NCBI GenBank assembly: GCA_017626275.1 | Contig: JAGAJD010000279.1 | Coordinates: forward strand, 1-5,470 | Source: Lachnospira sp. | Lineage (GTDB): Bacteria; Bacillota; Clostridia; Lachnospirales; Lachnospiraceae | Direction: 5' to 3' | DNA length: 5,470 nucleotides | Shown: positions 1 through 5,470 of the stretch, piece by piece | Position numbering within the stretch: the stretch's first letter is position 1 | How the letters are laid out: every line of letters starts with the position of its first letter | The notes under the pieces: model-generated | The model's database searches: none | Told to the model about the DNA's origin: nothing | The model's input: the letters and a program-made list of their open reading frames with translations, nothing else | Made by a program: the position numbers and the translations under genes

Positions 1-1
1 A

Positions 2-2923
2 ATGGTGCTTAATGCACCTAAAATCAATGAGATAATGGGAAAATTTCTCGAATTTTGCGGGGACGCCGTTTTGGTAGCGCATAATGCGGAATTTGACACA
101 AGCTTCATTGCCAATAAAGCAGAAAAAATGGGCATAGAAGTAAAAAATACCATTATAGATACAGTGCTTCTGGCACAGTTTGTCATTCCTAACCTGCATA
201 ACTATAAGCTTGATACGCTCTGCAAGCATTTGGGTGTTTCACTTGAAAATCATCACAGAGCGGTAGATGATGCGGCGGCAACGGCAGATATGTTTATTAA
301 GCTTGTGGAAATGCTTAAAGAGCGTGATATTTTTACAGTGGAAAAGTTAAATGAAGAGGGTAAGCTTGATATCGATTCAATCAAAAAGCTTCATCAGTAT
401 CACTGTATTATTCTTGCGTCAAATGAGATGGGAAGAATTAATCTGTACAGGCTTATATCGGCTTCACATCTGACATATTTCGGCCGTTTTCCAAAGATTC
501 CGAAAAGCCTTGTAAACAAGTATCGTGAGGGGCTGATTATCGGAAGCGCCTGTGAAGCGGGCGAGCTGTTCAGGGCAATGCTAAGCGGCCGTTCCGACGC
601 AGAGATTGCAAGAATTGTAGAGTTTTATGATTATCTTGAGATACAGCCGATCGGGAATAACCGCTTTATGATAGAAAAAGAGGACTGCTATGTGCAGAAT
701 GAAGAGGATTTAAGGGATTTAAACAGAAGAGTTGTAGCGCTGGGAGCAAAATTTTTAAAACCTGTTGTGGCAACATGTGATGTGCATTTTCTAAATCCTG
801 AGGACGAGGTCTACAGAAGAATTATCATGGCGGGCAAGGGCTTTGACGATGCTGATAATCAGGCACCGCTCTATCTGCACACGACAGAGGAAATGCTTCA
901 TGAATTTGATTATCTCGGCAGTGATAAGGCATATGAGATAGTTGTGACTAACACAAATAAAATCATGAACATGTGCGAGGATATTTCTCCGGTTCGTCCC
1001 GATAAATGTCCTCCTGTCATTGAAAATTCCGATAATATGCTGCGAAAAATATGCCACGACAGGGCGCATGAAATTTACGGACCGGATTTGCCTGATATTG
1101 TGTCCGAGAGACTGGAAAGAGAGCTTAATTCAATTATTTCAAACGGTTATTCCGTTATGTATATTATCGCGCAGAAATTAGTGTGGAAATCTAATGATGA
1201 CGGATATCTGGTAGGTTCAAGAGGTTCGGTAGGTTCTTCGTTTGCGGCGACTATGGCGGGTATCACGGAGGTAAATCCGTTAAGCCCTCATTACCTCTGC
1301 CCGAAGTGTTATTATAATGATTTCTATTCGGAAGATGTGAAGAAATTTGCGGGCGGCGCCGGCTGTGATATGCCTGATAAGATATGTCCGAAATGCGGTC
1401 ACAAGCTTAATAAATTAGGCTTTGACATACCATTTGAGACATTTTTGGGCTTTAAGGGAAATAAAGAGCCTGATATCGACTTGAACTTTTCAAACGAATA
1501 TCAGAGTAAGGCACATGCCTACACAGAGGTTATATTTGGAAAAGGACAGACGTTTAAGGCGGGAACGATAGGTACTGTGGCGGATAAGACGGCATACGGC
1601 TATGTGTTAAAATATCTCGAGGGAAAGAGTGAGAAGCTTGGACGTCCTGTGGTAAAGAGAAGATGCGAAATTGAGCGTATTTCTGAAGGGTGTGTCGATG
1701 TGCGAAGGACAACGGGGCAGCACCCGGGCGGCATCGTAGTTTTGCCGATTGGCGAGGAGATTCATTCTTTTACGCCTGTACAGCGTCCTGCAAATGATAT
1801 GTCCTCGACTATCACGACTACGCATTTTGATTACCACAGTATTGACCATAACCTGTTAAAGCTTGATATTCTGGGACACCTCGACCCGACAATGATTAGA
1901 ATGTTACAGGATTTAACGGGAATTGATCCGCTTGAGATTCCGCTTGATTCCAAGGAAGTTATGTCGCTTTTTCAGAATACCTCGGCACTCGGAATTACAC
2001 CTGAGGATATCGGCGGCTGTAAGCTTGGAGCGCTTGGAATACCTGAGTTTGGTACTGATTTCGCCATGCAGATGCTTCTTGACACCAAACCGCAGTATTT
2101 TTCTGATTTGGTTCGTATTGCAGGACTTGCGCATGGTACCGATGTATGGCTTGGAAATGCCCAGACGCTTATTAAAGAGGGAAAGGCAATAATTTCTACG
2201 GCTATCTGTACACGAGATGATATCATGGTTTATCTTATTCAGAAGGGGCTTGAGAGTGAGCAGGCATTTACAATCATGGAAAAGGTGCGTAAAGGAAAAG
2301 GCCTTGCGCCTGAACAGGAGCAGGTGATGCGGGAGCATGACGTGCCGGAGTGGTATATCTGGTCATGTAAAAAGATTAAATATATGTTCCCAAAGGCTCA
2401 CGCTGCGGCGTATGTTATGATGGCATGGCGTGTGGCATATTGCAAGGTGTTCTATCCGCTTGCGTATTACTGTTCGTACTTTAGTATCCGCGCCAACGCA
2501 TTCGATTATGAAAAAATGGCAATGGGCAAGGATAAGCTGGAATACTTTTTAACTGATTATAAAGCACGAAAGGCAAACGGGCAGCTTTCCAATGTGGAGG
2601 AAGATGAACTGAAAGACATGAGGATTGTGCAGGAAATGTATGCAAGAGGATTTGAATTTACACCGATTGACTTGTATACGGCAAAAGCACGTTCATTTCA
2701 GATTATAGACGGAAAGATTATGCCGTCGTTTAAGGTCATCGACAAGGTTGGTGAGTCTGCGGGAGAGTCAATAGAGATTGCGGCAAGAAACGGAGAGTTT
2801 CTGTCAAAGGACGATTTGCGGCAGCGAGCAAAAATAGGTCAGACAGTCATTGATAAACTGAGTGCTTTGGGCATTCTGAAAGATATGGCGGACAGCAATC
2901 AGTTATCACTGTTTGATTTGTAG
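2..2923 (+). CDS. polC: DNA polymerase III alpha subunit, PolC type (5'-truncated by window edge)
   Basis: This is the replicative DNA polymerase of low-G+C Gram-positives; it extends primers and proofreads with a built-in 3'-5' exonuclease. The frame is open to the left edge, and about 460 residues (N-terminal domains, OB fold, first PHP segment, exonuclease motif I) should lie upstream, since family members are about 1,430 residues. Counting from the first codon here, the DEDDh exonuclease shows HNAEFD (27-32) and HRAVDD (H85, D90). The second PHP segment follows (about 130-325, with ATCDVHF at D260/H262). A dNTP-binding GSRGSVGSS lies at 405-413. Zinc-binding cysteine pairs are at C433/C436 and C462/C465. 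Palm aspartates are D491 and D493 in PDIDLNF, with D622 in LLKLDILGH. RTTGQHPGG (569-577) and KKIKYMFPKAHAAAY (790-804) are family signatures. A helix-hairpin-helix-like region spans about 910-960. The C-terminal QLSLF (967-971) is a canonical sliding-clamp motif. No motif is damaged, so I expect an active enzyme. The ATG at position 2 is internal, not the start. Confidence 0.98.
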   Translation: MVLNAPKINEIMGKFLEFCGDAVLVAHNAEFDTSFIANKAEKMGIEVKNTIIDTVLLAQFVIPNLHNYKLDTLCKHLGVSLENHHRAVDDAAATADMFIKLVEMLKERDIFTVEKLNEEGKLDIDSIKKLHQYHCIILASNEMGRINLYRLISASHLTYFGRFPKIPKSLVNKYREGLIIGSACEAGELFRAMLSGRSDAEIARIVEFYDYLEIQPIGNNRFMIEKEDCYVQNEEDLRDLNRRVVALGAKFLKPVVATCDVHFLNPEDEVYRRIIMAGKGFDDADNQAPLYLHTTEEMLHEFDYLGSDKAYEIVVTNTNKIMNMCEDISPVRPDKCPPVIENSDNMLRKICHDRAHEIYGPDLPDIVSERLERELNSIISNGYSVMYIIAQKLVWKSNDDGYLVGSRGSVGSSFAATMAGITEVNPLSPHYLCPKCYYNDFYSEDVKKFAGGAGCDMPDKICPKCGHKLNKLGFDIPFETFLGFKGNKEPDIDLNFSNEYQSKAHAYTEVIFGKGQTFKAGTIGTVADKTAYGYVLKYLEGKSEKLGRPVVKRRCEIERISEGCVDVRRTTGQHPGGIVVLPIGEEIHSFTPVQRPANDMSSTITTTHFDYHSIDHNLLKLDILGHLDPTMIRMLQDLTGIDPLEIPLDSKEVMSLFQNTSALGITPEDIGGCKLGALGIPEFGTDFAMQMLLDTKPQYFSDLVRIAGLAHGTDVWLGNAQTLIKEGKAIISTAICTRDDIMVYLIQKGLESEQAFTIMEKVRKGKGLAPEQEQVMREHDVPEWYIWSCKKIKYMFPKAHAAAYVMMAWRVAYCKVFYPLAYYCSYFSIRANAFDYEKMAMGKDKLEYFLTDYKARKANGQLSNVEEDELKDMRIVQEMYARGFEFTPIDLYTAKARSFQIIDGKIMPSFKVIDKVGESAGESIEIAARNGEFLSKDDLRQRAKIGQTVIDKLSALGILKDMADSNQLSLFDL

Positions 2924-2931
2924 TATATAAA

Positions 2932-2947
2932 TGCCGGTTTCCCGGCA
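2932..2947 (+). other. Perfect hairpin in the polC-glycosyltransferase spacer
   Basis: TGCCGG (2932-2937) and CCGGCA (2942-2947) pair perfectly around a 4-base TTTC loop, 8 bases after the polC stop and 4 bases before the next gene's Shine-Dalgarno. No T-run follows, so it is not a standard terminator. It could be a 3'-end stabiliser, a processing site, or a weak modulator of downstream translation; the sequence does not decide between these. Confidence 0.5.
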
Positions 2948-2951
2948 GAAC

Positions 2952-2957
2952 GGAGGA
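2952..2957 (+). promoter_or_regulatory. Ribosome binding site of the glycosyltransferase
   Basis: GGAGGA lies 5 bases before the ATG at 2963, a normal distance for Firmicutes. It fixes the start of the glycosyltransferase and supports the full-length N-terminus, which begins directly with the first beta strand of the GT-A fold. Nothing resembling a strong promoter is visible in the 39-base spacer, which favours cotranscription with polC. Confidence 0.85.
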
Positions 2958-2962
2958 AAAGT

Positions 2963-4243
2963 ATGAAACGGGTTGGGGCTGTTATATGTAATTATAATAA
3001 GAAAGATGATGTGCTTAACTGTATTCAGTCTGTACTTGAGTCAAAATATACGGATTATGACCTGTATGTTGTTGACAATGCTTCGTCAGATGATTCTGCC
3101 GGGGCAATTCGTGATAAATACGGCGATAAGGTAAGGCTGATTGTCAATTCGGAAAATCTCGGAGGTTCGGGCGGCTTTAATACGGGGCTTCGTGCTGCCA
3201 TGCAGGAGGGTTATGAATATCTTTACTGCCTTGACAATGATGTTCTTGTCGATGAAAATGCGATGGGTGAGCTTGTGGAGTTTCTTGATACTCACCCTGA
3301 CAGCGGCATGGCAGGTTCTCGTGTATACAATATGGAAGAGCCGTCAGTTATTCAGCAGTTTGGTCAGATTGTTGATTTTGATGAATATTGTACAGAGGCG
3401 AAGCATATAGGTAAACATCACGGAGATAAAGATATTCCCGATGTGGAATATTCAGATGCAGTTGCAGCATGTTCTTTAATGGTAAGAAAATCGCTTATCG
3501 ATAAGATTGGTCTTATGCCGGAGGATAATTTTCTCTACTGGGACGATACGGAATGGGGATACCGCTGTAACCTTGCAGGCTTTAAGGTTGCTTCAGTAGG
3601 TTCGTCTGTCGTCCTGCACCGCATGGGAGCCAAAAAAGAGACAGTAAATACATTTCCTACATACTACGCATGGCGTAACTGGATTTATTTCTTTATGAAA
3701 TATACGCCAAAAAAGGACTGGGAAAAAATGTGCGATATATTTTTAAACTCTGTGTTTGAAGCACAGTATGAGGGAATGTACCGGGGCGAGTATAACAGAG
3801 CAAAAACCGTAATGTTTGCTTATGATGACGCAATCCATGGAGTAAGAGGCAAAGCGGGCGGGGGACGCATTTTTGAAATTGATAACAGGGATACGGCGTT
3901 AAGAAAACTTTTGTCAGGCAAAAAATGTGTATACATTGAGCAGGGCAGAGGAGAAAATTTCTCTTACAACCTTGCAGAGAAGCTGTTAAAGATAAATCCG
4001 CAGCTTGAAATTACCGTGAATCCGCAGGATAAGTCTGATTTAAAGCTCACAATGTGTGACTCGGTATTTGCCGTAAACGATATGAGCCTTAAAAATATTT
4101 ACGTGGATATGTCGTTTAATGTATTTGCGACGGAAGATGACGCAATGAAGATTATTAATTATCCATATGCAAGAGAACTGTTTAAGTTTGCGAATAAACC
4201 GCTGTTTTTGGCACAGATTGAGAAATACACCCTATGCACATAA
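2963..4243 (+). CDS. Glycosyltransferase family 2 (GlfT2/rhamnosyltransferase-like)
   Basis: Complete 426-residue protein with a GT-A nucleotide-sugar glycosyltransferase domain in the first 250 or so residues. Visible motifs are VGAVICNYNK (4-13) for the first strand and nucleotide site, VVDNASSDD (36-44), the glycine-rich NLGGSGGFNTGL (65-76), the metal-binding DxD as LDNDV (D91, D93), and FLYWDDTEWGYRC (190-202), whose D194/D195 are candidate catalytic bases. VVLHR (216-220) supplies a histidine often used as a metal ligand. The GGSGGFN and WDD(T/A)E(W/Y)G patterns recall galactofuranosyl- and rhamnosyltransferases that build surface polysaccharides with UDP- or dTDP-sugars; the actual donor and acceptor cannot be read here. 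I see no signal peptide or clear transmembrane helix, so it is probably cytoplasmic or membrane-associated. Residues about 265-426 form a C-terminal region I do not recognise. It starts 39 bases after polC and is followed directly by a terminator, so it is the last gene of its unit and its C-terminus looks natural. Confidence 0.93.
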   Translation: MKRVGAVICNYNKKDDVLNCIQSVLESKYTDYDLYVVDNASSDDSAGAIRDKYGDKVRLIVNSENLGGSGGFNTGLRAAMQEGYEYLYCLDNDVLVDENAMGELVEFLDTHPDSGMAGSRVYNMEEPSVIQQFGQIVDFDEYCTEAKHIGKHHGDKDIPDVEYSDAVAACSLMVRKSLIDKIGLMPEDNFLYWDDTEWGYRCNLAGFKVASVGSSVVLHRMGAKKETVNTFPTYYAWRNWIYFFMKYTPKKDWEKMCDIFLNSVFEAQYEGMYRGEYNRAKTVMFAYDDAIHGVRGKAGGGRIFEIDNRDTALRKLLSGKKCVYIEQGRGENFSYNLAEKLLKINPQLEITVNPQDKSDLKLTMCDSVFAVNDMSLKNIYVDMSFNVFATEDDAMKIINYPYARELFKFANKPLFLAQIEKYTLCT

Positions 4244-4255
4244 TTTAATGATGAC

Positions 4256-4294
4256 ATACCGGAGATGAATTGTTGGCATTTCCGGTATATTTTT
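4256..4294 (+). terminator. Intrinsic terminator after the glycosyltransferase
   Basis: ATACCGGA (4256-4263) pairs perfectly with TCCGGTAT (4281-4288). The stem can extend inward by four more pairs, one of them G-T (4264-4267 with 4277-4280), giving a 12-bp stem and a 9-base loop. The stem is followed by A and five Ts (4290-4294). It lies 12 bases after the TAA stop of the glycosyltransferase. The reverse direction lacks a T-run, so it should stop only rightward transcription. It separates the polC unit from the ATPase gene. Confidence 0.88.
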
Positions 4295-4316
4295 GCATAA
4301 AAAGATGTTGTGCGGA

Positions 4317-4322
4317 TATAAT
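4317..4322 (+). promoter_or_regulatory. Possible distal -10 box (TATAAT) for the ATPase gene
   Basis: An exact TATAAT, forming the left half of the 12-base perfect palindrome TATAATATTATA (4317-4328). The best -35 candidate is TTGCAT (4293-4298, 18-base spacer), a poor match that overlaps the terminator's T-run. If used, transcription would start near 4329 and leave a leader of about 74 bases that carries the inverted repeat at 4334-4362. The sequence is very AT-rich, so chance matches are likely. Confidence 0.35.
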
Positions 4323-4333
4323 ATTATAAAAAT

Positions 4334-4362
4334 GATTTTAAACAAAAATACTGTTTTAAATC
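4334..4362. repeat. Near-perfect inverted repeat, candidate operator
   Basis: GATTTTAAAC (4334-4343) and GTTTTAAATC (4353-4362) pair at 9 of 10 positions around a 9-base spacer. The repeat lies between the two TATAAT boxes and covers the -35 region of the proximal one, where a repressor dimer would act. The half-sites are AT-rich, so a chance origin is possible. No regulator gene is visible in the window. Confidence 0.35.
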
Positions 4363-4370
4363 TTAAAAAA

Positions 4371-4382
4371 TGGTATTATAAT
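4371..4382 (+). promoter_or_regulatory. Likely proximal promoter -10 region of the ATPase gene
   Basis: TGGTATTATAAT contains two overlapping readings: an extended -10 (TGG followed by TATTAT at 4374-4379) and an exact TATAAT at 4377-4382. No good TTGACA-like -35 is present; 17 bases upstream are CTGTTT or TTTTAA respectively. A start near 4386-4389 would leave a leader of under 20 bases, with the Shine-Dalgarno at or close to the 5' end, so this promoter fits tightly and the distal one may contribute. Confidence 0.45.
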
Positions 4383-4388
4383 GGAAAT

Positions 4389-4395
4389 GGAGGTG
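4389..4395 (+). promoter_or_regulatory. Strong ribosome binding site that selects a TTG start
   Basis: GGAGGTG matches seven contiguous bases of the ideal anti-16S complement and ends 7 bases before the TTG at 4403 (9 bases from the end of GGAGG). This strong, well-placed site decides the start of the ATPase, whose reading frame has no early ATG. Confidence 0.85.
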
Positions 4396-4402
4396 GATTT
4401 GC

Positions 4403-5470
4403 TTGAAATTATTAAAAGTTATTGCTGATAATTATAGAAACTGTGAAAATCAGTTTACTATTGATTTTGTGGCAAAATCAAAAAAAACGGAAGAAGATAA
4501 AGAATATGAATTACAGAAGATTGATGAAGAATTATATGTATTTAATACAGTTGCAATTGTTGGAAAAAATGCTTCCGGAAAGACATCTGCAATAGAATTG
4601 CTTGACTGCTGTTATGATATTCTCAGCACTTTTCGTCTTGATAAAGTCAAATTTGACTGCAATGGGGTGAAGCTGCAGTTTTATTTTTATGAAGAGGGAT
4701 ATATTTATCATTATTATACTGAATTAAAGGAAGCTGCCGAGCAGGTAAAAAGAGCGGTTTTTGTAAATCAGACTTTGAGAAGAAAAAGATATTATAAGTC
4801 TAAAATAAAAGAGATATTTAATGAATCGGATTGGGAGGAAGGGTTTATACATGGCGAGCTGCCGGAAGATGTATCCATTCTGTTTTTTGTATTAAAGAAC
4901 TTTAAGTTACGTGAAATATATTATGGAACGGAAGAGGATTCTTTGAACAACTTTGATATTAATTTTTCGTCAATAAAGAAATGGGATTTGTCAGATGCGG
5001 TAGTGAGAAGCATTTTGAAAATTTTTGATGAAAATGTTGATAATCTTATTCAATTAGATGAACACAAATACGAGCTGACATATCTTGGAGAAAAAAAGGA
5101 ACTTTCTGATAAAGATTTGGATAGAGTGCTTTCAAGCGGTACAGTAAAAGGATTCGATTTGTATGTGACGGCATATGCCTCTTTAAAGCAGGGGTTTGAT
5201 TTAGTTGTAGATGAGATTGAGAATCATTTTCACAAATCGCTTGTGAATAATCTTATATGTTTATATAAGGATAAAACTATTAACCGTCACAATGCTACGT
5301 TGATTTTTACAACGCATTATTGTGAAGTGCTGGACTTATTTAACCGCAGTGATAACATATGGATTACTAAATCAAAGGAAAAAGTATATATTGAAAATAT
5401 GTATGAAAAGTATGATATACGTTCTGAGTTATCTAAAAGCAAAAAGTTTTATGAAAATGTTTTTGGAACA
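4403..5470 (+). CDS. AAA/ABC-type ATPase, OLD-like or abortive-infection class (3'-truncated by window edge)
   Basis: Open for 356 codons to the right edge. The TTG start follows a strong Shine-Dalgarno; an in-frame stop at 4379 and the lack of an early in-frame ATG exclude alternatives. The protein begins MKLLKVIADNYRNCENQ, the usual first strand and 'N-x-R/Y' opening of RecF/OLD-like ATPases. Walker A is GKNASGKT (54-61), the ABC signature is LSSGT (243-247), Walker B is FDLVVDEIE (265-273, with D270 and catalytic E271), and the H-loop is IFTTHY (301-306, H305). All nucleotide-hydrolysis residues are therefore present. Residues about 85-235 form an insertion or lid that is rich in Lys, Glu and Tyr, without the long coiled coil of SMC, Rad50 or RloC proteins. 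It fits the AAA_15/AAA_21 ATPases; some relatives pair with RloB/AbiL-type or nuclease partners in phage defence. The C-terminus and any partner gene are off the window, so role and possible nuclease domain are unknown. Sampled stretches are more AT-rich than polC. I am sure of the ATPase class, not of a defence function. Confidence 0.88.
   Translation, partial: MKLLKVIADNYRNCENQFTIDFVAKSKKTEEDKEYELQKIDEELYVFNTVAIVGKNASGKTSAIELLDCCYDILSTFRLDKVKFDCNGVKLQFYFYEEGYIYHYYTELKEAAEQVKRAVFVNQTLRRKRYYKSKIKEIFNESDWEEGFIHGELPEDVSILFFVLKNFKLREIYYGTEEDSLNNFDINFSSIKKWDLSDAVVRSILKIFDENVDNLIQLDEHKYELTYLGEKKELSDKDLDRVLSSGTVKGFDLYVTAYASLKQGFDLVVDEIENHFHKSLVNNLICLYKDKTINRHNATLIFTTHYCEVLDLFNRSDNIWITKSKEKVYIENMYEKYDIRSELSKSKKFYENVFGT

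Noticed and set aside
2..4. ATG at the left edge as the polC start
   Set aside because: The frame is open to the edge and the sequence begins inside the exonuclease domain, after motif I; about 460 family residues should precede it.
433..1400. An unusual extra cysteine (C455) in the PolC zinc region (near 1364-1366) as a new metal site
   Set aside because: The four expected cysteines are present in two CxxC pairs; one additional cysteine is not enough to propose a different site.
791..2338. Several antisense open frames (791-1069, 1607-1849, 1913-2338, 1972-2226) and a + strand frame at 1923-2192 within polC
   Set aside because: They lie wholly inside well-conserved polC coding sequence, have no recognisable motifs, and are best explained as by-products of its codon pattern.
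2932..2947. Hairpin as an intrinsic terminator for polC
   Set aside because: It is followed by GAACGGAGGA rather than a T-run, and the stem is only 6 bp.
3086..3410. Antisense frame 3086-3295 and + strand frame 3141-3410 within the glycosyltransferase
   Set aside because: Both overlap the catalytic GT-A motifs in other frames and show no domain of their own.
4244..4402. A small coding gene between the glycosyltransferase and the ATPase
   Set aside because: The ATG at 4249 closes after a few codons inside the terminator stem, and no other frame there has both a ribosome binding site and useful length.

Overview
The window looks like low-to-moderate G+C Firmicutes DNA, most likely from a clostridial gut or rumen lineage such as Lachnospiraceae. 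The reasons are a PolC-type replicative DNA polymerase (the Gram-positive alpha subunit), strong GGAGG ribosome binding sites and codons that often end in A or T. The family-level placement is inference. All three genes lie on the + strand.

Layout: (1) 2-2923 is the C-terminal two thirds of polC. Its N-terminus is off the left edge, and the rest carries intact exonuclease, PHP, zinc-binding, palm and clamp-binding motifs. (2) 2924-2962 is a short spacer holding a perfect 6-bp hairpin and a ribosome binding site. (3) 2963-4243 is a complete GT-A fold family 2 glycosyltransferase of 426 residues, probably cotranscribed with polC. (4) 4256-4294 is a convincing intrinsic terminator that closes the polC-glycosyltransferase unit. 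(5) 4295-4402 is an AT-rich regulatory stretch with two exact TATAAT boxes, a near-perfect inverted repeat and a strong Shine-Dalgarno sequence. (6) 4403-5470 is a 5'-complete, 3'-truncated gene with a TTG start. It encodes an ABC/OLD-like AAA ATPase with Walker A, LSSGT signature, Walker B and H-loop motifs.

The first two genes read as ordinary chromosome: DNA replication plus cell-surface or exopolysaccharide glycosylation. No direct functional link between them is evident. The third gene has its own regulatory region, sampled stretches are richer in A+T, and it belongs to a broad ATPase class often found in phage-defence or abortive-infection loci. It is the best candidate for an accessory system, but any partner gene would lie past the right edge, so a defence role is an inference. 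I see no tRNA, rRNA, CRISPR array, insertion sequence or attachment site.
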